This document shows positions 45,638 through 54,745 of a DNA stretch of 64,000 nucleotides, piece after piece. The position numbers and the translations under genes are program-made. The first letter of the stretch is position 1. Every line of letters starts with the position of its first letter. The notes under the pieces were generated by a model, which was given only the letters and a program-made list of their open reading frames with translations, was not told where the DNA came from and did not search any database. Source of the DNA: Gammaproteobacteria bacterium (GTDB taxonomy: Bacteria; Pseudomonadota; Gammaproteobacteria; Steroidobacterales; Steroidobacteraceae); NCBI GenBank assembly GCA_016874235.1, contig VGUJ01000002.1, positions 1 to 64,000 of the forward strand. The letters run 5' to 3'.

Positions 45638-47322
45638 CAGAAGTACCCCTCTCGCTTCTTGCGCTCCATCGACGCGGGCCCATCATGGTCGATCAAACGA
45701 CCTTGACGCTCGCTGTATGTCGATTGCCGCATTTCTTCGATGATGTCGGGCAGCGTCTCTGCCGCGCTTTCGATGGCTCCGGAGAGCGGATAACAACCGA
45801 GCGTGCGAAATCTCACCTTACGCATGACCGGGACTTCTCCCGGCTGCAAGGGGAATCGCGCATCGTCCACCATGATGAGCATGCCGTGACGCTCGACGAC
45901 CGGACGCTCTTTTGCGAAATACAGCGGGACGATCGGAATGTTTTCGAGCCCGATGTACTGCCACACGTCGAGCTCGGTCCAGTTTGACAACGGAAATACG
46001 CGGATCGACTCACCGGGCGCCTTGCGAGCGTTATAGAGATTCCAGAGCTCGGGCCGCTGGCTGCGTGGATCCCAACGATGATGCGCGTTGCGAAACGAGA
46101 AGACGCGCTCTTTGGCACGTGACTTTTCTTCGTCGCGACGCGCGCCACCAAATGCCGCGTCGAACCCATGCTCATCGAGTGCCTGTCGCAGACCTTCAGT
46201 GTTCCATTGATCGGCATGTACCTGCGAGCCGTGGGTGAACGGATTGATCCCAAGACGAACGGCCTCCGGGTTGCGATGTACGATGAGCCGAAGACCATAC
46301 TCGCGCGCAACCCTCTCGCGCATGTCGTACATCTCGCGAAACTCCCAGGTGCTGTCGATGTGCAGCAAAGGACAAGGCAGCGGCGACGGAAAGAACGCTT
46401 TGCGCGCGACATGCAGCATCGCCGCGCTGTCCTTACCGCCGGTGTAAAGCAGTACAGGCCGCTCGGTCTCCGCGATCACCTCGCGCATGATGTGGATGCT
46501 CTCAGCTTCGAGTTGCTGCAGGTGAGGAAACTCATCCCTCTTCGCTGAGGGTCGCACTACCGGAATCGCTATCGGACCCGGACCGCGCGGAGCACCCATG
46601 AGTTGCACGCTCGAGTGCTGGGCCGCCCACTCGCGAACCTCGGGTCGTGCTACGTCGATGCCGTGCAACAACACGCCGCGCGTCTTCGGCCAAGCCTCGA
46701 TCACACGATCGAGAAACGACAGCCAACTTTCGAGACGAAACGGTTCGATGAGAGGCCGCCACGCCACCTGACCGCGCAAGGTTTGCGCGACGAGCACACG
46801 CGCGGATGCGCCGATCTTGCACTCACCACACCACAAGATCTCGCCGGGTACTCGACGCGTTTCTTTGATGAGCGACACGACAACGTTGGCTCGCCAATCT
46901 GCCATCGTACGATCGGCCGCTGCGGACTCGGCGAGCGTCGGCAATCCGAGCCCCGCGCGCGTCAGCAATCGAGAGAGGGCGCGACCCTCAAGCGTCACAC
47001 CAAAGATTTGATGCACCTCACGTGCAACCGCCTCGGCAGTCCACAGCGAATCGTCGCCCACGGGCGCCGCGGTCGAAAATCGGTTGACGAGCGCGGCTTC
47101 ATCCTCGGCACGAAGCACTCGCCTCGCCCCGACGGGACGCCCTCGGCGACGCTGATCGAGCGCCTCCCAGCCGCCTTCCGAAAACACTCGGGCGGCCTCG
47201 ATGATGGTCGGTGCACTGAGACCTGTCTCGGCGCGAACCTCGGCCAGGGTCCGCCCGGCCAGGCGCATTTCGACCGCGCGGCGTCGACGCTCGACGAGTG
47301 AGACGGATGGAGTCTTGGGCAT
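45637..47322 (-). CDS. cysD: CysD (ATP sulfurylase catalytic subunit) with N-terminal IS630-transposase-like HTH/DDE-derived domain
   Basis: One open frame of 561 residues (ATG 47322; an upstream TTG at 47346 would add 8). Residues about 260-561 are a complete CysD: LRQLE-type [17 protein letters not shown]-loop [43 protein letters not shown] and [11 protein letters not shown] at the end. Normal CysD is about 300 residues. The first 255 look like an IS630-family transposase: HTH ([36 protein letters not shown]), winged HTH ([16 protein letters not shown]) and a DDE-like fold. The DDE-like catalytic positions read WCGEC and LHGID, so the Asp residues are lost. An internal ATG (46599) lacks a ribosome-binding site. 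It probably binds DNA while keeping sulfurylase activity. Confidence 0.93.
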   Translation of the reverse strand: MPKTPSVSLVERRRRAVEMRLAGRTLAEVRAETGLSAPTIIEAARVFSEGGWEALDQRRRGRPVGARRVLRAEDEAALVNRFSTAAPVGDDSLWTAEAVAREVHQIFGVTLEGRALSRLLTRAGLGLPTLAESAAADRTMADWRANVVVSLIKETRRVPGEILWCGECKIGASARVLVAQTLRGQVAWRPLIEPFRLESWLSFLDRVIEAWPKTRGVLLHGIDVARPEVREWAAQHSSVQLMGAPRGPGPIAIPVVRPSAKRDEFPHLQQLEAESIHIMREVIAETERPVLLYTGGKDSAAMLHVARKAFFPSPLPCPLLHIDSTWEFREMYDMRERVAREYGLRLIVHRNPEAVRLGINPFTHGSQVHADQWNTEGLRQALDEHGFDAAFGGARRDEEKSRAKERVFSFRNAHHRWDPRSQRPELWNLYNARKAPGESIRVFPLSNWTELDVWQYIGLENIPIVPLYFAKERPVVERHGMLIMVDDARFPLQPGEVPVMRKVRFRTLGCYPLSGAIESAAETLPDIIEEMRQSTYSERQGRLIDHDGPASMERKKREGYF

Positions 47323-47342
47323 TGATGAGATAACCTGTTGTC

Positions 47343-47400
47343 CCAATTGGTGAATTTTATGTCTATTAATTATTTAATCAAGGGTCTAGAAAAATACATC
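47343..47400. promoter_or_regulatory. AT-rich divergent control region between cysD and cysQ
   Basis: This stretch is strikingly AT-rich against the GC-rich surroundings. It holds the palindrome CCAATTGG (47343-47350) and the inverted repeat ATTAATTATTTAAT (47365-47378). It covers the likely promoters of both genes and is the natural place for an operator bound by the HTH part of the CysD fusion. No confident -35/-10 pair could be fixed. If cysQ starts at ATG 47359, part of it would be coding. Confidence 0.45.
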
Positions 47401-48174
47401 GTCGACCCTGTGTTTTTGGAAGCAGTGGTCGGTATCACTCGGAACGCCGGTCGGGTCGTGGCTGAGGTTTACGCCACGGACTTCGCCGTATCCGCCAAAC
47501 CTGATGCCTCACCGGTCACGGTCGCCGACGAACGAGCGGAAGCCGTCATCGTGGCGGGTCTCTCAGCCCTGACCCCCGACCTACCCGTCGTGGCCGAGGA
47601 ATCCGTTGCTGCAGGACGTATCCCGACCGTCGATGCGGCGCGAGATGCGTTTTGGCTTGTTGACCCTCTCGACGGGACCCGAGAGTTCGTCAGCCGCAAT
47701 GGCGAGTTCACAGTCAATATCGCCCTCATTCAGGCGGGTGAACCCGTTCTCGGGGTCGTACTCGCACCGGCCCTCGACAGCCTTTACGCGGGCGCTAAAG
47801 GCCTGGGCGCCTTCAAAGAGCAGAGCGGCCGTCGTCTCGCCATCGCTTGCCGCAGACCACCCGCAGAGGGGCTCGCAGTCGTGGAGAGTCGGTCGCACGG
47901 CGACGGCACAGCACTCGATGCCTGGCTACAGCAGCTCGCGCGACCCATCGCCTCGCGAGTGAAAGCAGGCTCATCGCTCAAGCTCTGCGTACTCGCTGAG
48001 GGTGGCGTCGATCTCTACCCTCGCCTCGGGCGAACCATGGAATGGGATATCGCCGCGGGCCATGCGGTCTTGGCCGCGGCCGGCGGACGCGTGACGAGGC
48101 TCGATGACCGGCAAGCGCTTCGCTATGGAAAATCGGGGTTCGAGAACCCGGGGTTCGTCGCGGAGGGGTTGTGA
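47359..48174 (+). CDS. cysQ: CysQ, 3'(2'),5'-bisphosphate nucleotidase
   Basis: The inositol-monophosphatase-like enzyme hydrolyses PAP (and PAPS), clearing the by-product of sulfate reduction or sulfation. Metal-site motifs are [29 protein letters not shown] and [16 protein letters not shown]. The start is uncertain. ATG 47359 (271 residues, GGTG six bases upstream) gives a 17-residue AT-rich-coded lead that the family lacks. GTG 47410 (254 residues) matches the family N-terminus but has no ribosome-binding site. Divergent from the cysD fusion, consistent with one sulfate-activation module. Confidence 0.92.
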   Translation: MSINYLIKGLEKYIVDPVFLEAVVGITRNAGRVVAEVYATDFAVSAKPDASPVTVADERAEAVIVAGLSALTPDLPVVAEESVAAGRIPTVDAARDAFWLVDPLDGTREFVSRNGEFTVNIALIQAGEPVLGVVLAPALDSLYAGAKGLGAFKEQSGRRLAIACRRPPAEGLAVVESRSHGDGTALDAWLQQLARPIASRVKAGSSLKLCVLAEGGVDLYPRLGRTMEWDIAAGHAVLAAAGGRVTRLDDRQALRYGKSGFENPGFVAEGL

Positions 48175-48180
48175 GAGGGT

Positions 48181-48256
48181 TGGTGGGTCCTGCGCGATTC
48201 GAACGCGCGACCAACTGGTTAAAAGCCAGCTGCTCTACCGGCTGAGCTAAGGACCC
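48181..48256 (-). tRNA. tRNA-Lys (anticodon UUU)
   Basis: A 76-nt tRNA on the minus strand has acceptor GGGTCCT, T loop TTCGAAT, encoded CCA and anticodon loop CTTTTAA, giving anticodon TTT. It lies 24 bp after queC, the position it has in many Gammaproteobacteria at the end of the tol-pal-que cluster. It ends 6 bp from the convergent cysQ. Confidence 0.96.
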
Positions 48257-48277
48257 GTACCCGTCGAGAGGGCGGGA

Positions 48278-48283
48278 ATTCTA
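48278..48283 (-). promoter_or_regulatory. Candidate -10 box for tRNA-Lys, overlapping the queC stop codon
   Basis: TAGAAT reads on the minus strand at 48283-48278, and its TAG is the queC stop codon. A TCCCGCCC GC-rich discriminator follows, and the tRNA begins 22 bp further on. No good -35 is visible. The same TAGAAT plus GC-rich discriminator precedes tRNA-Ala (62902-62907). Confidence 0.4.
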
Positions 48284-48982
48284 CACATATCGCGTCGGAT
48301 CCGGCACACCGGCCGAGACGAAACCTTCCCGACGCAACCGACAACTGTCGCAACGCCCGCAGGCTCGCCCTTCCGAGTCAGCCTGATAACAGGAAACCGT
48401 GAGGGAAAAATCGACTCCGAGTCGATGGCCTTGTCGAATGATGTCGGCCTTCGAAAGCCGAACCAAGGGTGCCTCGACGCGGATGGCCGCGCCCTCGATG
48501 CCCACCCGCGTCCCGAGACGCGCCGCCTCCGCAAAGGCCGCGATGAACTCCGGACGGCAATCGGGATAGCCCGAATAATCGACGGCATTCACGCCAATGA
48601 AAATAGCCTCGGCACCCAGCACCTCGGCCCATCCGAGCGCCAAAGAGAGCATCAAAGTGTTGCGCGCCGGAACATAAGTGACGGGTATTCCCGCAACGGG
48701 GGATGTCGGCACTGCGATCGAAGAATCGGTGAGCGCCGAGCCGCCGATGCCCGTGAGCTCGACGCCCATGATGCGATGCTCGCGCGCACCGAGTGTCGTC
48801 GCCACGCGAGCCGCGGCGGCAAGTTCAGCCGAGTGTCGCTGTCCGTAATGCACAGAGAGCGCATAAGCGTCATAGCCCTGCTCGATCGACATAGCGAGGA
48901 CGGTGGCGGAGTCGAGCCCCCCTGAGAGCAAGACCACGGCTCTCGGTTTCGAGACCGACGAAAACTGCGATGTGGTGTTCAT
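48281..48982 (-). CDS. queC: QueC, 7-cyano-7-deazaguanine (preQ0) synthase
   Basis: The 233-residue ATP-dependent enzyme converts 7-carboxy-7-deazaguanine to preQ0. PP-loop [15 protein letters not shown] near residue 18, [27 protein letters not shown] and the zinc site [14 protein letters not shown] are all present. The ATG at 48982 overlaps the queE stop (ATGA). The pair is followed by tRNA-Lys. Confidence 0.97.
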   Translation of the reverse strand: MNTTSQFSSVSKPRAVVLLSGGLDSATVLAMSIEQGYDAYALSVHYGQRHSAELAAAARVATTLGAREHRIMGVELTGIGGSALTDSSIAVPTSPVAGIPVTYVPARNTLMLSLALGWAEVLGAEAIFIGVNAVDYSGYPDCRPEFIAAFAEAARLGTRVGIEGAAIRVEAPLVRLSKADIIRQGHRLGVDFSLTVSCYQADSEGRACGRCDSCRLRREGFVSAGVPDPTRYV

Positions 48983-49626
48983 CGTCCGGGTACGTCGCCC
49001 CAAAGATATTTATGGAGCTGAACCTGAAACCGCACCGGTAATCGGTCTTCGAGAATCCAGTCGGCCAAGTCACGCGCGGGTAACTCAGCATGGCTCGGCG
49101 AGAACAACACCGTACAGCGTTCGGAGAGTGCTCGCTCACGCAACTGCGAACGACTCCACTCGTAATCGGTGCGATCAGCGATCACAAATTTGATGAGGTC
49201 TTTGGGCTGTAGTCGCTCGAGTTCATCGTAGCGATTGCGCGCCGCTTCGCCGGAGGCTGGCGTCTTGATATCGACCACCTTCACGACGCGCGGATCGACC
49301 CGCTCGAGCGGCATCGCGCCGCTGGTTTCGAGCGATACGCGATACCCCTCATCACAGAGTGCCGTCATCAAGTCAAAGACCGCAGGCTGTGCCAACGGCT
49401 CGCCACCGGTCACGCAGACGTGAGTGGCCTCGAGCTCTTTGACGCGAGAAAGAATGTCAGCGAGCGTCCACCACTGACCGCCATGAAACGCATAGGCGGT
49501 GTCACAGTATTTACACCGCAGCGGGCAGCCTGTGAGCCGAACGAAAATCGTCGGGATGCCGACGGAGTCCGCCTCGCCTTGCAGCGAACGGAAGATTTCC
49601 GTGAGCTTGAGCCGACTCGCGTTCAA
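48979..49626 (-). CDS. queE: QueE, 7-carboxy-7-deazaguanine synthase
   Basis: This 215-residue radical SAM enzyme has the CX3CX2C motif in [19 protein letters not shown] near residues 33-48, the N-terminal [11 protein letters not shown] and [10 protein letters not shown] near residue 72. It makes the deazaguanine core of queuosine. Initiation is probably at TTG 49626, 9 bp after the cpoB stop, because no ATG or GTG lies before the conserved start. No clear ribosome-binding site, so translation may be coupled to cpoB. Confidence 0.95.
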   Translation of the reverse strand: MNASRLKLTEIFRSLQGEADSVGIPTIFVRLTGCPLRCKYCDTAYAFHGGQWWTLADILSRVKELEATHVCVTGGEPLAQPAVFDLMTALCDEGYRVSLETSGAMPLERVDPRVVKVVDIKTPASGEAARNRYDELERLQPKDLIKFVIADRTDYEWSRSQLRERALSERCTVLFSPSHAELPARDLADWILEDRLPVRFQVQLHKYLWGDVPGR

Positions 49627-49634
49627 AGTATTGT

Positions 49635-50483
49635 TTAGCGCAGGCGGCCGAGTTGCTCGCGCGCCGTGCGCGCCGCCTCGTTTTGCGGATATCTTCGTAG
49701 CACTTCGTTGAACGAGGCGCGGGCTGCGTCGTTACGGCCAAGACTCAATTCCGAAAGCCCCTTCTTGAGCAGCGCATCAGGGGCCTTCGACGAATCAGGC
49801 GAGCGGCTACCGACTGATGCAAAGGCATCGATGGCCTTGGTGTAATCACGCGTGACGTAGTAAGTCTGTCCCAGCCAGTACTGCGCGTTGTCGGCGAGCG
49901 GGTGCGTCGGAAACTGCGCCACAAACCCGCGCATTCCCGAGATCGCTTCGGGATAGTTCGCTGCCTTGAGGGCGTCGAAGGCCCGACCGTACAACACCTC
50001 GGGGCTTTCGGTCGGTACGGGCGCTGCGGTTGATGCCGGAGCGGACGAAGCCGTCGGTGCAGTCGGAGTCGTCGGCCCCGCAGGCGACATCAAGGCCACA
50101 CTCCCCGTCTCGCCTGCATCGATAGGCGGCTCGCCGGGGATCGGCGCCACGGCAGACGGCAACGTCGGCGCCACGATCACTGCAGCGAGACGAGCTTCGA
50201 TCGCCGCGATACGACGATCGAAATCAGTCGCAAGGTCAGCTTGCTGCTTACGTCGGTCTTCGTTCTCTCGCTGCAGAATGTCGAGGTCACCTCTCAGGGC
50301 CCGGGCTTCGGCCTCGAGCGCATCGAGACGCTGCGATAACTCGACGAGCGCCTGACCCCGCACCGCCTCTTGCAACTGCGTCACCTGCGACTCAAGACTC
50401 GCAAGTCGCTCTCGCGTCGATTGCGCGTGAGCCGGCAGGACCCACAACGCAAGCGACGCTGCTACAAGACACGCGCGAAGCAC
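49635..50483 (-). CDS. cpoB: CpoB (YbgF), Tol-Pal-linked cell division coordinator
   Basis: The 282-residue periplasmic protein has a signal peptide ending AHA-Q near residue 21 and an N-terminal coiled coil (about residues 22-105, ERLASLESQVTQLQEAV). A Pro/Thr/Ala linker and a C-terminal TPR domain (FDALKAANYPEAISGMRGFV, NAQYWLGQTYY) follow. It links peptidoglycan synthesis (PBP1B) to Tol during constriction. It starts at GTG 50483, 5 bp after pal. Confidence 0.95.
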   Translation of the reverse strand: MLRACLVAASLALWVLPAHAQSTRERLASLESQVTQLQEAVRGQALVELSQRLDALEAEARALRGDLDILQRENEDRRKQQADLATDFDRRIAAIEARLAAVIVAPTLPSAVAPIPGEPPIDAGETGSVALMSPAGPTTPTAPTASSAPASTAAPVPTESPEVLYGRAFDALKAANYPEAISGMRGFVAQFPTHPLADNAQYWLGQTYYVTRDYTKAIDAFASVGSRSPDSSKAPDALLKKGLSELSLGRNDAARASFNEVLRRYPQNEAARTAREQLGRLR

Positions 50484-50488
50484 GTGAA

Positions 50489-51034
50489 TCAGCCTCCAGC
50501 GACGTAGACGATTTCGACGCGGCGATTACGCGAATAGGCAGACTCATCCTCGCCGGCAACGGCGGGACGCTCTTCACCATAGCTCACCGTGCTGAGCCGT
50601 GTGTCGGCGACACCTTGAAGACCGAGCACTCGTCGAACGGCCTGTGCACGACGCTCGCTGAGACCAATGTTGTACTCGCGAGTGCCTCGCTCGTCAGTGT
50701 GACCTTCGAGACGCACCCGCAAACCCGGGCGGCTACCCAGAAACTGAGCATGCGCGGCGAGCAAGGTTTGGTCATCAGTGCTGATCGCGTCGCTGTCGAA
50801 AGCAAAGTAGATAATCGTGCGATTAGCCAGGTCGGGCGGAAGCGCCACGGTGGTTTCGCTCGATGTGCCGACTTCACCCGCCGAGACGGGTCCGGCTGAG
50901 TCGTCCGGCTGAGCGATGGCTGAGGCGTCCGATTTGTTAGCGAGATCGGCACCCGATTCTTGCTTCACTGGAGGCGCCGACTTACAGGCGGCGAGTAATC
51001 CGAGTAGAGCCAGAACAGCAATCAGCTTTTTCAT
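50489..51034 (-). CDS. pal: Pal, peptidoglycan-associated lipoprotein
   Basis: The 181-residue outer-membrane lipoprotein has lipobox LLAAC near residue 16 and a low-complexity tether. Its OmpA-like domain carries IIYFAFDSDAIS, LEGHTDERGTREYNIGLSERRAQAV and YGEERPAV. It anchors the outer membrane to peptidoglycan. The ATG at 51034 has AGGAG 10 bp upstream; an ATG seven codons earlier (51055) is less suited to the signal peptide. Confidence 0.97.
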   Translation of the reverse strand: MKKLIAVLALLGLLAACKSAPPVKQESGADLANKSDASAIAQPDDSAGPVSAGEVGTSSETTVALPPDLANRTIIYFAFDSDAISTDDQTLLAAHAQFLGSRPGLRVRLEGHTDERGTREYNIGLSERRAQAVRRVLGLQGVADTRLSTVSYGEERPAVAGEDESAYSRNRRVEIVYVAGG

Positions 51035-51064
51035 CTTCTTAAAACTCCTAAACATGAGGGATGA

Positions 51065-52333
51065 TTATTGCACGGCCACAGCGTCTGGCAGGAAGGGCCC
51101 CCAAGCAGGCTCACGGACCTCGCCGCGGTCTGCAGCGAGCCGTTGCGCGATGAGGCCATCGGCGCTCACCGTCGCGAGCACGCCCTGGCCGCGTTCTCTC
51201 GAGGCGTACACGATCGTGCCGCCATCAGGCGAGAAATAGGGTGACTCATCCTGTCGGCTCTTCGACAGGACGCGAACATTTCCGTTCCCTAGGTCTTGCA
51301 CAGCGATTCGATACGCGCCCTCTTCTCGGGTCACCATCGCAAGCAAGCGCCCATTAGGGCTTACCCTAGGTCTAGCGTTGTACGCGCCCGCAAAAGTGAT
51401 TCGTTGAGGCCGCGAACCGGGCTCGATATTCACGCGATAAATCTGTGGGCCGCCCGCGCGGTCCGAGGTGAAATACACCTGCGTCCCATCGGGCGACCAC
51501 TCAGGCTCCGTATCGATCGCAGGATGATCCGTCAGCCGAGTCAGCGCGCCCGAGGCGATATCGAGTAAGTAGACGTCGAGGTTACCACCTGAGGACGACA
51601 GCGTAAGAGCCAATCGACTGCCATCGGGTGACCACGTCGGCGCGTTGTTGACCCCCGCCCGCGATGACACGCGGCGACGCTCGGCGGTCCGTACACGCTG
51701 CACGTAAACCGACGCAGAACGCGTCTCGAATGACACGTACGCCAGCCACTCTCCATCCGGCGACCAAGCAGGCGACATCAAAGGAAGTCGCGACTTCAAA
51801 ATAACCTTGGCATTTTCGCCATCGGAGTCGGCGACGATGAGCTGGTAGCGCTGCGACGGCGGTTGCCCATCGACCGAGACGTAAGCGATGCGAGTTGCAA
51901 ACGCGCTTCGCGCTCCGATGATTTTTTGGTAGAGCCGGTCGCTGATGCGATGCGCAGCGTTACGCCAGGCCGCCGGCGAAGCGCTGATACGCTCGATTAG
52001 CAAACGCTGGCCCGTCAGCAGATTGAGCAGCTCGAAGTCGATCGTGGTGCGTCCGTCCGCCCCAACGCTCGTACGACCCGTGACCAAATAGTCGGATACC
52101 GTACGTTCGCCCACGAGAAAACGCCCGCTGCGCGCGAGGTTACGACGAATCAACTCAGCCGAGCGCTGCGGATCCGCCGAAAAATTTTCGATGGCGATAG
52201 GGATCGGCGCCGTGACTCCAGAGGTGATGTCGACCTGCAGCTGAGCTTCGGCGACCGGAGGCGCGGAAAGACCGACCAGGGCGACGCACAACATCGCCCA
52301 TGCACCACTCGCTAATTTTTTGATGTCAATCAT
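51065..52333 (-). CDS. tolB: TolB, periplasmic beta-propeller of Tol-Pal
   Basis: The 422-residue protein has a signal peptide (ending VAEA-Q near residue 30), the N-terminal TolB domain (IPIAIENFSAD) and a six-bladed WD40-like propeller built from SPAWSPDGEWLAYVS-type repeats. It binds Pal and colicins and takes part in outer-membrane invagination at division. It overlaps tolA by 8 bp. Confidence 0.97.
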   Translation of the reverse strand: MIDIKKLASGAWAMLCVALVGLSAPPVAEAQLQVDITSGVTAPIPIAIENFSADPQRSAELIRRNLARSGRFLVGERTVSDYLVTGRTSVGADGRTTIDFELLNLLTGQRLLIERISASPAAWRNAAHRISDRLYQKIIGARSAFATRIAYVSVDGQPPSQRYQLIVADSDGENAKVILKSRLPLMSPAWSPDGEWLAYVSFETRSASVYVQRVRTAERRRVSSRAGVNNAPTWSPDGSRLALTLSSSGGNLDVYLLDIASGALTRLTDHPAIDTEPEWSPDGTQVYFTSDRAGGPQIYRVNIEPGSRPQRITFAGAYNARPRVSPNGRLLAMVTREEGAYRIAVQDLGNGNVRVLSKSRQDESPYFSPDGGTIVYASRERGQGVLATVSADGLIAQRLAADRGEVREPAWGPFLPDAVAVQ

Positions 52334-53183
52334 TGGGTCTGAATCTCAGCTCGATGTTGCGCTCGAAGAGCGAGGGCTCCGGCGGCGGTGGCAGCGGTGA
52401 CGCACGGAACACGGCCGCTTCGAGCGACTGTCGTACCGCCTCGTCGCCATTGCATTCTTTGACCTCAGCCCGGATCACCGTTCCGCCTGCTGCCTGAATC
52501 ACCGAAACCCGACAATCGAGACCCGCCTGCGCTGAAGGTGGTCGTATCCACGCGCGCTGTACTCGCGCCTGAATGGCTGCTGCCCATTGCGCAGAAAGCG
52601 ACGCCGCGCGAGCCGCAGCAACTCGCCGCGCCTCGGCCGCTTGGGTTGCCGCAAGCTCCTCGGTGAGCGCCCGCTGCAAAGCAGCTTCGCGCTCAGCTCG
52701 AATGCGGGCATCTTCCTGACGACGCCGATCTTCGGCCTCGAGCTCGTCTTTCATTCGGCGTGCTTCAGCCTCGCGGCGTGCTTGCTCTTGGACACGCGCT
52801 CGCTCCTCCAGACGAGCCCTCTCCGCCTTCAGCGTCGCATCCTTACGCGCCTGAGTCTCTTTGCGAATCTGAGCCTCGTTGAGTGCCTGCACTTCTTTCT
52901 CGCGTCTGGCGTTCTCGACCGGCGCCGGCCTGGGAGGTTCCGGCTCGGGCTCCAGCGCCGACTCGGGAGTCGGCTCTGGCTCTACTTTCTTTGGTGGCGC
53001 ACGTCGTGCGAGTCGAGCGAGCTCGTTGGCATCGACCGCCACAGCCTCGATCGCCATCACCTGCGGCACCTCAGACTCGGTGCGCCAGTTCTGAAGGCCC
53101 AACACGACAATCACCCCGACCAACGCCGCATGAAGCGCAATCGACAAAAAATAGGGGCGAAGTCGCGACGTCACGCCCGACAT
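52326..53183 (-). CDS. tolA: TolA, periplasm-spanning Tol-Pal protein
   Basis: The 285-residue protein has one N-terminal transmembrane helix (LSIALHAALVGVIVVLGL) and a long Ala/Glu/Arg/Lys-rich helix across the periplasm (about residues 95-195). A C-terminal domain with WIRPPSAQAGLDCRVSV carries a disulfide-capable cysteine pair. It couples TolQR energy to TolB-Pal. The ATG at 53183 is used with GAGGGC upstream; a GTG six codons earlier (53201) overlaps tolR. Confidence 0.93.
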   Translation of the reverse strand: MSGVTSRLRPYFLSIALHAALVGVIVVLGLQNWRTESEVPQVMAIEAVAVDANELARLARRAPPKKVEPEPTPESALEPEPEPPRPAPVENARREKEVQALNEAQIRKETQARKDATLKAERARLEERARVQEQARREAEARRMKDELEAEDRRRQEDARIRAEREAALQRALTEELAATQAAEARRVAAARAASLSAQWAAAIQARVQRAWIRPPSAQAGLDCRVSVIQAAGGTVIRAEVKECNGDEAVRQSLEAAVFRASPLPPPPEPSLFERNIELRFRPND

Positions 53184-53190
53184 GGAGCCC

Positions 53191-53637
53191 TCAACGTCCA
53201 CCTCGGACGGTCACCGGATCCGTCAAGAAGCCGACCTTCTTCGCGCCTGCGCTTTGAAGCAACACCATCGCTTCGACGACGCGACCATAGGGCACTTCGC
53301 GATCGCCTTTGACAAAGACCGGCACCCCCGGGGCGCCACGCAGCACCGCTGCGACGCGCGCCTGCAGCAACGTATCTTCGAGCGGCTGAGAAGGATCATC
53401 CCCTTCATTGAGATAAAGTCGTCCTTGACGATCAACGGACACGACCAGCGGCGGCCGGTCCTGCAGATCCGCGGGGTCGATCGCCTGCGCGGCGGCATCA
53501 GGCAAATCGACCTTGATGCCCTGCGTGAGCAACGGCGCCGTGACCATGAAAATGATGAGCAGTACCAGCATCACGTCGATGTAGGGCACGACGTTGATCT
53601 CACTCATGGGTTTTCGACTTCGACCCGGTTGCGGCAT
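53191..53637 (-). CDS. tolR: TolR, Tol-Pal stator component
   Basis: The 148-residue ExbD/TolR-family protein has a single N-terminal membrane helix (VVPYIDVMLVLLIIFMV) with the essential Asp (YIDVM) and a periplasmic domain with VPVFVKGDREVPYGRVVEAM. It forms the proton channel with TolQ. It lies between tolQ (14 bp) and tolA. Confidence 0.97.
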   Translation of the reverse strand: MPQPGRSRKPMSEINVVPYIDVMLVLLIIFMVTAPLLTQGIKVDLPDAAAQAIDPADLQDRPPLVVSVDRQGRLYLNEGDDPSQPLEDTLLQARVAAVLRGAPGVPVFVKGDREVPYGRVVEAMVLLQSAGAKKVGFLTDPVTVRGGR

Positions 53638-53651
53638 GGCGCGGTCCTATC

Positions 53652-54329
53652 TCAGCCTGCATCACGCGTCGCATGACGCTGCAAGATAGTCGAGAACTCT
53701 TCCATGAACGCGTCGTAGCGAGCTTCGATCCGCCAGACTTGATCCGCGAACCGGTTGTAGGCGACAACCGCCGGAATCGCGGCAAACAGCCCAATAGCGG
53801 TGGCGACGAGCGCCTCGGCGATGCCCGGCGCAACCGTTGCCAGCGTCGCCTGCTGCACGGAGCCGAGCCCCACAAAGGCGTGCATGATGCCCCACACCGT
53901 GCCGAAGAGGCCCACGTACGGACTTGTCGACCCCACCGTCGCCAGCGTCGATAAACTCTTCTCGAGATACTCGATTTCTTTGATCTGCTGCGCCTTCATC
54001 GCCCGACGCGCACCTTCGAGCAACAAATCGACGGCGCTTTCGCCCTGCTGGCGCAAACGGGCGAATTCGCGAAACCCCGTACGGAAGATACTGTCGATGC
54101 CTATGGGGTTACCTCGGGCCTCGATACTCTTATAAAGATTGGAGAGATCGCCGCCCGACCAAAAGTCGCGCTCGAATCTCGCTAAATCGTCCTTGGCCCG
54201 ACCGAGCACCGATCTTTTTTTGAAAATGATGCTCCAGGAGTAGATCGAGGCCATCACCAGCATGAGCATCACGGCCTGCACGATGATCGTGGCCTCGAGA
54301 ATGAGCTTCAGAATGGACAGGTCGTTCAC
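53652..54329 (-). CDS. tolQ: TolQ, Tol-Pal proton channel subunit
   Basis: The 225-residue MotA/TolQ/ExbB-family protein has three membrane helices (near residues 12-36, 128-155, 163-190) and the signature GSTSPYVGLFGTVWGIMHAF. With TolR it uses the proton gradient to drive TolA. The start is GTG 54329, overlapping the ybgC stop. Confidence 0.97.
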   Translation of the reverse strand: MNDLSILKLILEATIIVQAVMLMLVMASIYSWSIIFKKRSVLGRAKDDLARFERDFWSGGDLSNLYKSIEARGNPIGIDSIFRTGFREFARLRQQGESAVDLLLEGARRAMKAQQIKEIEYLEKSLSTLATVGSTSPYVGLFGTVWGIMHAFVGLGSVQQATLATVAPGIAEALVATAIGLFAAIPAVVAYNRFADQVWRIEARYDAFMEEFSTILQRHATRDAG

Positions 54330-54745
54330 GACAGGTACTCCCCAATGCGACGCGGCCGCAAACTTTTTTCATCTACACACACGACTCGGACCCGCGCTTC
54401 GACGAGCAGTTCCCGAACACCCTTTTTGAGCGGATCACTCCCCTCACCCGATTCACGCCAAATTTTTTGGTCGAACATCGCGGTGGTGCGTCCCTCAGGT
54501 TGCATGTCGCAGGTCACGACAAGCGCATCGTCGAGTCGCGCTGCGGCCTTGTAGTCGATGGAAAGTCCGAGAACCATGAACTGCACGCCCCGAGTAGCCG
54601 CGAGTTCCCGCTGGGCGATCCCTCGACTTCGGAGCCACTCCGTTCGGCTCCGCTCTAGAAACCGAAGATAATTAGCGTAATAGACAACACCGCCGGCGTC
54701 GGTGTCTTCCCAATACACGCGTATGGGCCACTCGAACGCGCTCAA
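54326..54745 (-). CDS. ybgC: YbgC, acyl-CoA thioesterase of the Tol-Pal cluster
   Basis: The 139-residue hotdog-fold 4HBT thioesterase has the active-site motif [29 protein letters not shown] near residues 11-39. YbgC hydrolyses short acyl-CoAs and is linked to phospholipid metabolism. The start is TTG 54745, sharing TTGA with the ruvB stop. It is first in the ybgC-tolQRAB-pal-cpoB group. Confidence 0.94.
   Translation of the reverse strand: MSAFEWPIRVYWEDTDAGGVVYYANYLRFLERSRTEWLRSRGIAQRELAATRGVQFMVLGLSIDYKAAARLDDALVVTCDMQPEGRTTAMFDQKIWRESGEGSDPLKKGVRELLVEARVRVVCVDEKSLRPRRIGEYLS

Noticed and set aside
46560-47322. Recent IS630 insertion into the 5' end of cysD
   Set aside because: No inverted terminal repeats, target duplication or frameshift were seen, the frame is continuous, and the DDE residues are replaced; domestication fits better.
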